From Petrolisthes cinctipes (lineage: Eukaryota; Arthropoda; Malacostraca; Decapoda; Porcellanidae): 64,000 bases of DNA. Below are positions 12,121 through 25,369 of this stretch, in pieces. The first letter of the stretch is position 1. Every line of letters begins with the position of its first letter. Under the pieces are notes generated by a model. It ran no database searches. It was not told the DNA's origin and was given only the letters and a program-made list of their open reading frames with translations. The DNA is taken from the NCBI GenBank assembly GCA_033782935.1, contig JAWQEG010003707.1, positions 83,750-147,749 on the forward strand, read 5' to 3'. The position numbers were made by a program, and so were the translations under genes.

Positions 12121-12242
12121 TGCAATCTGTGTGTGTCTGGCCTTCGGGTGTCACTCAGGCAATTCAGCTGCGAAGGGCGGATGCAGATAGGCGAACGGGT
12201 ACGGTTGCAATATTGGCCAAGGGAACCAGGAGGCAACGACGG

Positions 12243-12770
12243 ATACGATTACAGGGAAGGCAACGATGTGAATACCAGGAAGGATACCATTACAAGGAGG
12301 GGAAGGATGTGAATACCAGGAATGATACCATTACAAGGAGGGGAAGGATACCATTACAAGGAGGGGAAGGATGTGAATACCAGGAAGGATACCATTACAA
12401 GGAGAAGAAGGATGTGAATACCAGGAAGGATACCATTACAAGGAGAAGAAGGATGTGAATACCAGGAATGATACCATTACAAGGAGGGGAAGGATACCAT
12501 TACAAGGAGGGGAAGGATGTGAATACCAGGAAGGATACCATTACAAGGAGAGGAAGGATGTGAATACCAGGAAGGATACCATTACAAGGAGGGGAAGGAT
12601 GTGAATACCAGGAAGGATACAATTACAAGGAAGGGAAGGATACCATTACAACTAGGGAAAGGATGTGAATACCAGGAAGGATACCATTACAAGGAGAGGA
12701 AGGATGTGAATGCGAGAAAGGCAACGATGTAAATACCAGAAAGATTACCAATATAAGGAAAGGAAGGAAT
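12243..12770. repeat. 41-bp minisatellite with 23-bp internal variants
   Basis: Head-to-tail units contain ACCATTACAAGGAGGGG followed by AAGGATGTGAATACCAGG. The full unit is 41 bases. Some units lack the GTGAATACCAGG part and are 23 bases. About a dozen units are present and decay toward the right end. The plus-strand frame reads a repeated peptide containing DTITRRGR, and I regard it as a by-product. Confidence 0.85.
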
Positions 12771-13019
12771 ATACAACGGTAATATACAACGGTAATAGCA
12801 ACAAATACAACAATGATACAGTTTCAGTGAGGGAGGCATATATATACAAGAACGATAAATAAAATAAGAAGCACATGACTGCAAACACCATTACGGAGAC
12901 GAAAATGAAGTCAGCACCCAAAGACGTGTGTTCTGAGTGCAGCAATCGGCAAGGAATCATGATATGCATTTCCCCGTCCCTCTGGTGGTGGATGCTGAAG
13001 GTAGCCTACTAGAAAATCT

Positions 13020-13620
13020 CAAAAAAACGTCTTTCTTGGTTTATTCTTTCAAACTCGGGAGATTTTTTTGTTTTCTTACTCTTTTGCTCTTTTATTTTGG
13101 TTCTAATTTTCTACACTTGTTTTTATTTTTAATTTTATTTTTTTACACTTTTTTTTCTTTTGGTTCTTGTTTTTATACTTTTTTTTAGGTTGGTTTATTT
13201 TATACTTATCTTCTTTTGTTGTTGTTGTTGTTGTTGTTGCTACTTTTATGCTCATTGCTTTGTTTTGGTTCAGGTTTCTATACTGTTTTTTTTATACTTA
13301 TTTACTCGTTTGTTTTAGTTATTACATTTATATATATACTTTTTTTCGTTTGATTCATATATTTATACTTTTTTTTTCTATTTGTTCTTATTTCTCTTCT
13401 AGTTTTTTATTGGTTATTAGTTTAATATTCGTTTTTTTTTTATTTTAGTCCTTACTTTTATATTCGTTTATTTTGTTGTTACTTTTAAACATTTTTCGTT
13501 TATTTCAATTTCCTTGTTTATTTCCTTCTAGATTTTGTTCGTTTTCTCGAGACTTTTCTATATTTTCTTACTTTCGTCCAATTTTCCTTACTCAGCGTGT
13601 TATTGTTTTCCTCCTTTTCA
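13020..13620. repeat. T-rich degenerate tract (TTTTACTT/TTTATACTT words, (GTT)n)
   Basis: A pyrimidine/T-dominated tract of about 600 bases with recurring TTTTATACTTTTTTT words and a (GTT)n run near 13215. The Phe/Leu/Tyr frames across it are composition artefacts. Confidence 0.65.
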
Positions 13621-13630
13621 TAATCCTTAC

Positions 13631-13787
13631 TTAAGGGACCCTATGATCGTATAAGAAGACTTGGTGGCTTCTGATTCCCCCTAACTATGCCATGAAACAA
13701 GCCCCTTCAATATAGGTGGTGTTTCGGGGCAATAATTGAAGGACTCACTAACCTCCAATTTTCTGACTACATCACGGGGTTCCTTAA
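13631..13787. mobile_element. TTAA-type palindromic MITE (157 bp)
   Basis: TTAAGGGACCCTATGA at the left is matched inversely by GGGGTTCCTTAA at the right. Inner conserved blocks are TTGGTGGCTTCTGATTCC with CTATGCCATG on the left and, inverted, CAATAATTGAAGGACTCAC with CCTCCAATTTTCTGAC on the right. TTAA is present at both ends. There is no coding capacity. Confidence 0.65.
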
Positions 13788-13799
13788 CTTTCTTTGCTC

Positions 13800-14600
13800 A
13801 ACTCCTATACCATTATTTTATATTTATTTCTTTCTGTTTTTATTTGCATTATTAGTGCTTTAGTTTTCTGTTATTTTTGTCATCATCTGAATTAATTTAA
13901 TGTTTATTACTCTACGTTATTCTCACTCCTTATCCTCACTTTAAAAGAAAAATAAATATAGTAATTTTTGATGTGTTCCGGGAAGTGTTGTTAGTAAAAT
14001 CGCTAGAATAAATGAATTATAGTCTTTCAACATCACGAACGTCATTACGGCACACAAAGCCTCCCCTTTCCTCATTAATTCGTAAACTTTGTACGTGACA
14101 AGTATGGAGTCCACTGGATTTAAAATATATTATAGACAAGTATACATATTATATATACCGTTATATTCTGTATAAATGTATAAAAATATTTGTATTTATC
14201 TATCAATTTATGTATTTAAATAGATACATTGATAAACAGATAGATAGATGAAGCTGAAGGCCGATCCCGATACAGATATGATAAATAAATACCGAGACAA
14301 ATAATTATATAAATGAATAACGAAATCAAAATGATAATTAATGTACGTAGATAGATAGAAAGCCAAATAGATGGGTAGGCAGGTCAGACAATCAGTCAGT
14401 CAGTCAGTCGGACGGGTGGACATACAGGCAGTCACTCCGACACACAGAGTGACAGACATACAAACAGGTCGATAAAGTTGATAAATGAGTAGATGAAATA
14501 AACGAGTAAATGAAATAAAAGAGTAAGTTAAATGTATATAAATAAATACACTATGTTTACAAGGGGTTGGATAACAAAGTCACCGACGAGTAGTAACTGA
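13800..14600. other. AT-rich sequence, no gene; short GATA/CAGT repeats
   Basis: Contains short tetranucleotide runs (GATAGATA near 14240 and 14350, CAGTCAGT near 14390). No coding or transposon signal recognised. Confidence 0.4.
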
Positions 14601-14608
14601 CACCAAAC

Positions 14609-14771
14609 TTAAAAGGGGATACTACACTTTCAGTATATTGGAGCGCTTTGATTCCTCCAAACTATACCAGGAAAAACAGAACCAAATGAACGAAAATACT
14701 GGTGGCCTGTTTCTTGGAATAGTTTGGAGGAATCTGTTGCTCCAGATTTACCAACACTACTACCCCCTTAA
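14609..14771. mobile_element. TTAA-type palindromic MITE (163 bp)
   Basis: TTAAAAGGGG at the left is mirrored by CCCCCTTAAAA at the right. Left arm blocks TTGGAGCGCTTTGATTCCTC and AAACTATACCAGGAAA are inverted in the right arm (TTTCTTGGAATAGTTTGG, AGGAATCTGTTGCTCC, then TTTACCAA). It is one of the clearest members of the family. Confidence 0.7.
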
Positions 14772-15530
14772 AAAGTGTCCTCTCAAATATCGTCACTCTT
14801 GACTAAGTTACGTGTCAAAAAGATCTAATGATGTGATGAAATGAAATGAGTGTTATTGTTGTGAGAGTTGTAGTGGACAAAATAGTAGTAGCCTGTGAGC
14901 TAAAGTAAAAAAGAGTTTAAATTAAAGTCGTATAGAATGTGTAAAAATTTGGATGTGTGGATGCGGATATAAAACTTCTTAAAATAATGGATGCTGATGT
15001 CGAAGTTTTTTTTTTTTTTTTTTTTTTGCGAATACACAAGAGGATATGTATGTCTGATGATTATAATTTCACGGATGCTAATTGTTTAAAAACATTTTGT
15101 AATATAAGGATTTTAAATAGTTAACGAAGACTTTCAGCCCCATAAGTTCAATTTATATAAGTTAGTGTATGTGTTACCAGGATGTGGGAAGTGGACCCAA
15201 TACGTCAGGCATCACACCAACCAATCTCACCAACTTTCACCCTTTGGAAAGTAGTAAAGTTAAATTACATTTTGATAAATTCAAACTTAGTATATGTATC
15301 ATGTACAGTATAGTTTATCAGAATTATGTGTACCTCCGTTTTGAGACAAAAAAAGAGACAAATGTGATTATTTATCAACATTTTCACAATATTCATAATT
15401 TTATTCAAAATACCAATAATATATTATTTGTTATTGTAAACCAAATTTTATTCATTAATGTTTTTTAATATCCTTCTAACCTCATTCTGAAAACGCGGAT
15501 GAGGATTTATTGCCTAACTGCTAGCTATAA
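14772..15530. other. AT-rich sequence without a gene
   Basis: Includes a poly-T run at 15007-15027. The 99-codon frame at 15169-15468 is AT-rich (Asn, Ile, Phe) and shows no domain. Confidence 0.4.
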
Positions 15531-15535
15531 TATCT

Positions 15536-15537
15536 CG

Positions 15538-15579
<42 letters not shown>

Positions 15580-16025
15580 ATAAGCTAAACTTCTCCTCTC
15601 ACTTCCCACACTACACACACACAGACAACCAATGTTCTCCTCTCCCCTCACTTCACACTCAGTGCACACCTCCCCGGCTTCGTTCTGGCTTTTATCCCAT
15701 CACTTCATACACCATGCACTCCCTCCAGTCTATCAACTTACCTACCCACCCACCTATCTACCTACCTACCTACCCATTTATCTAACTACCAACCTCCCTC
15801 CCTACCTACCTACATACCTACCTACCCATTTATCTAACTACCAACCTCCCTACCTACCCACATATCATCCTACGAACATATCTATCTATCTATCTAACTA
15901 CTTATCTATCAGTCTGTCTACCTACCAACCTACCTACCTATCTACATATCTTCCTAGTTACCCATTCATCTACCTGCCCTCCTATCAATCTAAATACCAA
16001 TTAATGTCCATTTCTCTTAGATGCC

Positions 16026-16063
<38 letters not shown>

Positions 16064-16263
16064 CTTTCCACCCACACCAACCATTTTATTGCCTTCATTG
16101 ACGTCACGTGTACATCTAACCTTTGTTCTCATTCCTGCACTTTACTCCACATTCTATGGAAATTTCTCATTTTTTCCTTTCTTCCTCTCTGTATTTTCCT
16201 CTCTTCTCAGTTTTCTTTGCTATCTCCCTCTCCCTCTGACTCTCCCTCTAACTTTGACTTTGA

Positions 16264-16335
<72 letters not shown>
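15536..16335. repeat. (CT)n, (CCTA)n, (GT)n and (CT)n cluster
   Basis: (CT)n at 15536-15577, CCTACCTAC/TATCTAAC tetranucleotide-like array at 15730-15975, (GT)n at 16028-16060, and (CT)n at 16266-16333. The intervening sequence is pyrimidine-rich. Confidence 0.9.
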
Positions 16336-16599
16336 ACACTCCATGCACGCTTTCCTTCCTTTCATATTCGTGGCACACAGACCTTTACCCTTCTCCTTAC
16401 ACTGGCTTTACCTCCACACTTTGGTCGTAATTTATTTTCCATAACCTTGCCGCAGAGAGAATCGAATAAAGAAAGTCCTCCCAACCTTCTCTCGTACACC
16501 TCATAAATAACACACACCTGAGTCAATATCATACTTGGTAAATAGGTGCTTCAATTTCATGTTGTTTCATAATGTGTTTAAAATCCCCGTGTTATTAGT

Positions 16600-16715
16600 T
16601 CACAAATTATAATAGGCTATTGGTTCCTCCAATACAACAAGCTCCCTCAGTGTAGTCGTAGTTTCTTTAAACAGTTTGGAGGTATCAGTAGCCTCCAGTT
16701 TGCTAACCTCTATTA
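16600..16715. mobile_element. TTAA-family MITE, decayed copy
   Basis: GGCTATTGGTTCCTCCAAT on the left, and AACAGTTTGGAGG, ATCAGTAGCCTCCAG and TTTGCTAACC on the right, match the arm blocks of the family. The terminal TTAA/GGGG parts are not recognisable. Confidence 0.45.
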
Positions 16716-16719
16716 CATA

Positions 16720-18500
16720 TATGGAAAAAAATATTACCTCTTAACTCCTGGTCGAAGGCTATTAATTTTTTGTTTGAAAACATAAAACACCTTGCGTTAG
16801 TACACGTAGATTGCATTAGGTATCCGATGCTGGTAAAAAAAAAAAAAAAGGGAGTTGACAAAGTAAATTTTTGAAAACATCAGAAGTGTTTACCTCAGAA
16901 AAAAAAAATATATATATTACATATTATGTGATCTAACGTAAGTAATAAATGCAAATAATGTGAATGCATAACATATTTTAATTGATTTTTCAATTCCCCC
17001 TACTTTCTCTCTGTATTAATATTTGTTCACTATCCTTTTTAATCTCATTTATCATCTTTATCTTTTCTCTTTGTTGGCTGGTATCTCTCATTCTCAGTCT
17101 CTTTTCCAGCCCCTCTCAGTTCTCCCAACTATTTACAGCACGTGAGGGAGGCAGAGACGTGAGTGCCGGATTAACTGCCTTCATTTTCATATTTATTTCC
17201 TAGCCAGTGCCTGGGAGAAGATGGATGGACGGAAAATAAATACCAAATTAACTCTCTTCAGCCTTAAAACTTTGTAAAACGGGAAAAGGATGAAGGTATT
17301 GTTGGCTCGTAAACTTGATGCCAAGGCTTTGAAATAACAGGACAAATTCGGTTTTTTTTATTCTGAGATACTTCACTATGTTGTGCTTCTCACATAAAAA
17401 GCTGTGTTGTTTTACAAAGAGTGTAAATCCCCAAGTTATTCCTTAAATGTGCATCAAGTTACTGATTTATATGGTCTCCACTCTTTTCGTAACTGTTATT
17501 ATCTCGGTGAAATACAGTTACACAACTGCTATGCATAATATCGCGGGTGTTCCACAAGAACTGCACATAAAAGTCAGTGAAAGAAGTTTATAATCAAGTA
17601 CGGAATGAGACAGATGAGGCAGATACCAACGGAAAACAATGCATACAGACAAACATAGAGATCAAAGGTTACCTGCCATTTCTCTGTTAGTTATTTCTGG
17701 CGTGTATATCTGTGATTCTGCAACCCACTCGTTAATCTTCCTTCCGGCGTCAAGGCTGAGATAAATAAAATTTTACTCTGTTCTTCACAAGAACAACTAT
17801 CCTGCTTTGATATATCATTAAGAACAACATAGATTGTGAAAGGAAGCAAAAAAATTATGAGTGAGGTCAACTGGGACAAGTATTTGTATTCCTATCTTTG
17901 AATTCATGACCTTTTGTTTGGTTGTCAGTGTGTGGTGCTTGATAATCCTGAATAAATGCTGTTAAATATGTCATGGAATTTACAAATGAATATGTGTTAT
18001 GCAGCAAATACTTCATTCATACTCAAACTGCTCTTGCTCTCACAAATTCATTGGTTTATGCATATGGATGTTTGTACAAATTCATCAGCCTTGCCTGTAG
18101 GATAAGGAAAAAAAATAGTTTGTTTGATATCAGCGTCAAAACTGACACAAATACGAACATGGAACTCTCGTGAATGATAATGCCTTTCAGATATTTTTGG
18201 TCCGGGTCGAACCTTTTGGGGTTAATTCTCTTTGTCCACATTGTCTCTCCACTTTGTGTGTTATCATTCAAAATACGGCAGTTTGGGGATGGGTTCAGCC
18301 CATTCAGTACGGTATATATTTTTTAGTTAAATTCCCAGAGGCAGAAAGGAAACATGACGGCTTACGGATAAGATGCTTTAATCTAATGTTGAAAAAACGT
18401 TTTAAGGTTTTCATTTTCAGAATGTTGCTGAGAGTCGTACCTTCCCGTTAACCAAAGTTTGAAAAACTTCTCATATGACATTATCATAGGCAGATATGAG
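16720..18500. other. Unique-looking AT-rich sequence, no gene supported
   Basis: Contains short poly-A runs (16836, 16899). A GC-richer patch at 17140-17215 stands out. No frame shows coding character beyond short AT-rich readings. Confidence 0.4.
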
Positions 18501-18504
18501 CTGG

Positions 18505-18593
18505 ATGGTAAAGTTGCCTCACAAAATTTCGAGACACTACCTGCTAGACTTTAACAGGTAGTGTCTCGAAATTTTTGGAGGCAACTGTACCAT
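18505..18593. mobile_element. Near-perfect 39-bp-arm hairpin with TA-CAGTTGC ends
   Basis: Arms 18505-18543 and 18555-18593 are inverted repeats with about four mismatches around an 11-base loop. The right arm, read on the minus strand, starts GGTACAGTTGCCTCC, a Tc1-like terminal sequence after a TA dinucleotide. The left arm has one change (TAAAGTTGCC). The most likely reading is a minimal Tc1-type fold-back element. A microRNA-like precursor is the alternative because transcripts would fold into an almost perfect hairpin. Confidence 0.6.
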
Positions 18594-18768
18594 GAACAGA
18601 ATCGATTATGTAATTAATAAATTACCATAATTGTTTCAAAGATAAGATAGGAAGGTAGCCCAATAGAAAAACAAATAGAAAAATAAACATAACAATAGAT
18701 AGACCAAGATAACCAAAAAATTATACAAAACAATAATTTTACGAATATGCAACTGATATGCAATTATA

Positions 18769-19022
18769 TACAGGGTAACCAATAAATAACTGACTGTTCT
18801 TCTAGGGATTTATATCAATAAAGAACAATAACAGGTAAGCTATAGTGCATAATACGTTTATCGGTAGGTTCATGATATATAAAGAGCCTAAAATAACCAC
18901 ACACAATCTGACGCATCATTTCTCTAAGTACACGCACCTCTATAAATTACTAGGCTGGGCAATCTTCCCACCACAGAGAATATCACCTGGTGAGCAATCA
19001 GTTACTTATGGGACATCCTCTA
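18769..19022. mobile_element. Mariner-type MITE (254 bp incl. TA duplications)
   Basis: The left end TATACAGGGTAACC with AATAACTGACTG is matched on the opposite strand of the right end by TATAGAGGATGTCCC and AAGTAACTGATTG. TA lies outside each end. CAGGGTGTCCC-AAAAGTAACTG is typical of mariner-group terminal repeats in arthropods (established knowledge; assignment by eye). There is no transposase frame inside. Confidence 0.6.
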
Positions 19023-19029
19023 TACGAAG

Positions 19030-20300
19030 ATAAACAGATAGATAGATAGATACAGACAGACAAGCACATCCAGCAGCGAAATTCAGTGAGGAAAGTGTGA
19101 GGGAAAAGAATGGAAAGGTTTCAATCAGTCATACTAGTACAATAATCATTACAAATCATGCCAAAAATATAAAGAACATTTAATTATGAAGTAAATAATG
19201 CCAGAATCACTAGACGAGAGCTGGTGAAGGAGGTCTGAGCGTGGCAATGATCTGTGTACACTAGGTTTCATCATCCCGCCACCAGAGGGCTCGCAAGGCC
19301 AAACATTATATCCTTTTTATCTTTGAGTGTAACGTCTTGTGGTGCATATTCTAACTCAGGAGCTGGCGAGGAATGAAAAGGGATAAAAGGAAGAATAGTA
19401 GCGGAAACAGGATTGAGGGAAATATGGAAGTTTGGAATTAAAAGAATAATATGGAGGAAAAGGGCAGGGAAAAATAGCAGGAAGATATATAGACATAATG
19501 AGTAGAAACAAAACATACAATTACCTCTTTAGTATATATGAAAAAAACAAAACACCTTCTTCAGTTATTTTATCAGACGTAGAATCGAGTCCCTGTGAAA
19601 TAGTGATGGTTTCTCTTATGGTGAATATGTATACAACAATACAAAATATGATTAAAACTGATGGCTGAAGACGAGACAAGGAAAAAGAAAATATGACAGC
19701 TAGAAATGACAGAAAATAATATGAACAAAACAGATATACAAAAGTGCGATCTCTATCAAAAAAAAAAAAAAAAAAAAAAAAATACGAATTAATTGCATGA
19801 TTGAAAAGGAAACAAAGTAATTATAAAAATAAACTAGGGAAGGTAGAGAAGAAATTACTCTAATTGTAAAACATACACGACATGAACTAAATCAACAATA
19901 AACAAAAGAACAGTCTACTTATAACAGTACCATAACCCACCATCGTTATTCAAAGAGCGTAAGTTGATAGAAAAAAATATACCAGTCGAGACTCGTGTAA
20001 ATTCAGTAAAAAAAAAAAGGAGGTGCAGAATGAAGGATATAAACAAGCTGAGATAAGGAGGTGAAGTTCAGGAAGGAAAGTAGAGAAAGAAAAAATTTAC
20101 CTTCCAATTTACCTTCCTTGCTCGTGTTCTCCTTCACTTCGTATTTCTTGGTCTCTTACTATATTATTGTAGTTACTGCTCTTCACTTCCCTCTTTAAAT
20201 TTCTTTCCTTTATATTTTTCACATTTATATTTTAGATCCTACTTTTATCTTTTTTTTTTTTTTTATCAATACGCCTTTTTAGTTTTGTGTTTTTTCTCTC
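19030..20300. other. A-rich unique-looking sequence, no gene
   Basis: Contains (GATA)n near 19040, poly-A at 19760-19782 and a T-run at 20249-20264. No coding region is supported; the minus-strand frame at 19271-19516 is Phe/Leu/Ile-rich noise. Confidence 0.4.
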
Positions 20301-20315
20301 ATAAATTTTTACTCG

Positions 20316-20366
<51 letters not shown>
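20316..20366. repeat. (CT)n microsatellite
   Basis: A pure CT run of about 50 bases. A poly-T run follows at 20790-20823. Confidence 0.9.
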
Positions 20367-20373
<7 letters not shown>

Positions 20374-20579
20374 TTCATGTTCGTTTCATTCCCCTCATCC
20401 CCTTTCCACGCTACACTGGCTTCCAAAGAAAAGTGCAATATTATCCGTCTGTTGATATCCACTCTGAAATATCTCCCTCAAAAAGGCATCTTCCAACACA
20501 AGCAGCCGAAGTGGAGTGATCCCAGTTTTCACTCAGTGTTAGTGTGTATTGATGGTGCTGTTATCTGTTAGGCATAGAC

Positions 20580-20786
20580 CGTGAACTCTTTTTCAATACC
20601 GTATCCGTAATATATCTTAATTTCACCTTAAAACCATGCGTAGCAAAAAAGTTCATAATCCAGAAACATTTAACACACAGGTATTTCAACTGTAGAATAT
20701 TAGCCTCGCCAAGGAATAAGGAGATATCATAATTGTGTTGTTGTTAGTGAAATATGGTATAATGGCACCGTAGACTTTCTTCTTCA

Positions 20787-20823
<37 letters not shown>

Positions 20824-21530
20824 CCTTTGACAGTTAATCATCTATGAACTAAAACGTGATTCCAAACACCAAAACGGGAATAAAAATTCTAACAAATTGT
20901 ACCTCAGATGATAAATTAAACTATTTCTCCCCTACAAGTTCCATAAAGTATTGCTATAGATGTTACACAAATCTTCAACCAATCCCAAAACCTTGTACAG
21001 TACAACAGACAATAAATCATTTCACCACAACAGGTTCCAAGAAATATTGCAACAAAACACAAACCAACCACCCTTCCTTATCCACAAGATCCCACAAATT
21101 ACACTCATCAAGTTAAACCACTCTTACATCACAAGCTCCGGCAAATTACGCAGCACATACAGAACCAATTCTCGAAAAATAGAGGCAAAAAATCCAGCAA
21201 ATTATACTCGCACACCGCAGATTAGTAGTTCCCGTCGCTTTCTGAAGACGTGTGTGTGAGAGAGAAAGAAGAAAAAAGTAGTTAGTGAGAGGGAGTAAAA
21301 GAAAAATAGCTACATCAAAGGGAGGACTTTCCTTTTTTTTTTTTTTTTTTTAATTTATTCCTCTTTTTTCTTTACAGATGCGGCGAGAGCTCACAAGAAG
21401 ATCATGTATTGAAGTCGTCAGTCAGTGCGGGAATCCTGGATCGTGGTATTTAATTCCAGATTTTTTACTCCCCTCATCAAAGGAAAAGATACATCGACAC
21501 GTGCCGCTGAGTCAGTGAGTGATCGAAGAG
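20580..21530. other. No gene seen; poly-T tracts and CA-rich unique sequence
   Basis: Poly-T at 20790-20823 and 21331-21350. Between them, a degenerate repeat based on ACAAATTACACTC/CCACAAGATTCC words recurs about every 60-90 bases (20880-21230). No coding signal. Confidence 0.4.
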
Positions 21531-21535
21531 CGAAC

Positions 21536-21537
<2 letters not shown>

Positions 21538-21589
<52 letters not shown>

Positions 21590-21590
21590 A
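21538..21590. repeat. (GT)n microsatellite
   Basis: A pure GT run of about 52 bases. Confidence 0.95.
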
Positions 21591-21599
21591 AGGCAAATA

Positions 21600-22360
21600 G
21601 CCTCCTTAGATTTTTTTTTTTTTGCACATCACAAAAAGTCAGTTAATGACAACTAAACCAAGTCGTCAAATATAGTCATTGCAGGTGTACTTTACCAACA
21701 GTACTTTACCACGTTAGCAAGAAGGAGAAATGAGTTATTTAGGAGAAAGTGAGAAGATATGAAAAGCTTCTTCATCGGTTTCCTAAGCTGTCTAAGAATC
21801 TCATTTGTCGACATCACATCGTCGACATCCTTAGTATCCTTACTGAGCATCAAAAATTATGATAATCGTATTCTCTTACAAGAACGTTTTTAGGCTATTT
21901 ACACTATCGCAAATACTGATTCAAGTATGGAAATATTTGGAAAATATAGTTATGATTTACGTATAGTACATGAATGATATATATTGACTAATAATAAGAT
22001 ATAACATTAAAATAGAACTAGTATCTATGTTCAATTACACTAACGCCTAATGACATTGAAACTGAATAACCACAATAAGTAATACTGATTAACCAACACA
22101 CTGTACAGTTATTAAATTACAGTTTCAATTGCAGGTCCTAATTATGCAAGCTTTATTAAAACAATGTCCGCAATTCCAAACACTGTCAACACCAGCTAAC
22201 TATTAACAAAAATATTTGGCAAAATTTGTTAGCCGCGGCAGAGAGCAATATTTTATTATTATTTTTTTTTTCTCGGGACCGACACCAAATATATGCAGTC
22301 AGCTTCCACACACGTCAACAGACACCAATTATGCGGAATAAACATGATGCATCTGTAGTT
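21600..22360. other. AT-rich sequence, nothing recognised
   Basis: No coding region or repeat beyond short T runs. Confidence 0.35.
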
Positions 22361-22364
22361 TATG

Positions 22365-22578
22365 TACAGCCACAATCAAATATCCACCGACACTTTCCTT
22401 TCGTCGTAGTAAATATCTTGGTAATAAAAAACAACACGTGTATGATTTTGCAGCACCTCATAATACTAATTGAGGGGGTTGAGTTGACGTAAAATGTTGT
22501 ATGATTATATTTTGATTTGAGACTGATTTATTTGCACAATGGAAGGAAAGTGTCGGTGGTTATTTGATTGTGGCTGTA
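22365..22578. mobile_element. Tc1/mariner-type fold-back element (214 bp, 37-bp TIRs)
   Basis: Arms about 22366-22402 and 22541-22577 are inverted repeats with only a few mismatches, beginning CAGCCACAATCAAAT on the left and ending ATTTGATTGTGGCTG on the right. TA flanks both ends (22365-22366 and 22577-22578). The interior of about 138 bases has no coding potential. Confidence 0.6.
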
Positions 22579-22587
22579 AATTCGCGG

Positions 22588-22616
22588 TCCAAATCGCCAC
22601 CATGTTGATGGTGGCG
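22588..22616. other. Short perfect hairpin next to a MITE
   Basis: CGCCACCAT, a GTTG loop, then ATGGTGGCG form a 9-bp perfect stem, extended by partial pairing outside. It lies just outside the fold-back element that ends at 22578. Confidence 0.5.
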
Positions 22617-22619
22617 TCG

Positions 22620-24158
<1,539 letters not shown>

Positions 24159-24221
<63 letters not shown>

Positions 24222-24238
24222 CCACACACACACACACA
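24159..24238. repeat. (CT)n followed by (CA)n
   Basis: (CT)n to about 24218, then CCCC and (AC)n. The Arg-Glu frames on the minus strand are artefacts. Confidence 0.9.
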
Positions 24239-24399
24239 AGCTGGAGAAAGAGATAAATGAAGGGGCAATAAGAAAGCAGAGCAACAAGAATATAATATAT
24301 TATGGTGCCACAAATATTCCATAACAAACAAGATGTAAACAATATCTGCACTAAACACCCTTAATCGCCGTCACTATCATCATTTTCCTTTTTTTTTCA

Positions 24400-24790
24400 T
24401 AATTTCTGCCTCCATTGTTATTCCTCGTATTTTCTTCATCACTATGTAGGCCTTCATTGCTAACCCTCTTAATTTCTCACTCCCAATGCCTTTCCCACTA
24501 ACCCTCGCATTTTTTCATCAACAATGCCTTTCATGCTGCCAACCCACTTTATTTTTTTAACTGACTATGCCTTCCCTGCTAATCTACTCTATTTTTCATT
24601 AACTGTGCCTTCCTTCCCTGCTAACCCTCTTACATTTTTCTCCCACTTATCTCTTTTACATTTTTCTATCACAAATCTCTCTTACATCTTTCTGCCTGCT
24701 AATTATTTTCCTTTCTCAACCTCTGTGCCTTCTGTTCTAATCCTCTCATTTCCACTATGCCTTTCCCTCTAGCCCTCTATCCTTTTCCTT
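24400..24790. repeat. Degenerate ~50-bp pyrimidine-rich tandem repeat
   Basis: TGCCTTCCCTGCTAACCCTCTTA followed by TTTTTCATCA-like sequence recurs about seven times with many changes, spacing 50-55 bases. Confidence 0.65.
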
Positions 24791-24829
24791 TCCTCTTATG
24801 TGTAAAACAAAATAGAAAAATAAATAAGA

Positions 24830-25340
24830 GCGAATATGGATGATGGAAAGTGGAATGAAGGGAGGGGAGAGAGAAAAATAAAGTAAATATGAAACCTGTA
24901 GACGATGAGAAAAGGGAAGGGTAGGAGAAAAATAACGAAGAAATGGGGGAAGGATGAAGGAAAAATAAAGGAAAAATGGAAGTGAAATTAAAACAATATT
25001 ATATAATCACGAAGAAATGGGGAAAAGGATGAAGGAAAAATAAAGAAAAAATTGAAATAAAATTAAAACAATATAATTATATAAAGGAAAAGAGAACGCG
25101 TGAGAATAGACGAATAGAGGAATAAAATATTAACAACAATAAAATATTCATACTACAACAACAAATGGGGAATAAAAGATGAATGAAAGCAAAGAACGTG
25201 GGAGAAGGACTGAAGAAAAAGAAAACGAGTCCCAGTGGAAGAGAAAGTGGAGAAGAAAAAACGAATTAGGGAAAAATGCTGAAGATAGTATACACAGTCT
25301 GAAAAGGTTAACGGAAAGGAGGCCAAGCAGGAACCTGGAA
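24830..25340. other. Purine-rich degenerate sequence
   Basis: A repeated GAAGAAATGGGGAAAGGATGAAGGAAAAATAAAG-like block appears at about 24938 and 25012. The 66-codon Lys/Arg/Glu frame is composition-driven. Confidence 0.5.
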
Positions 25341-25369
25341 GAGAAAATGAAGAAGAAAAGAAAATTAAG

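Noticed and set aside
12243..12770. CRISPR-like array
   Set aside because: Units are contiguous without unique spacers, and the context is eukaryotic; it is a minisatellite.
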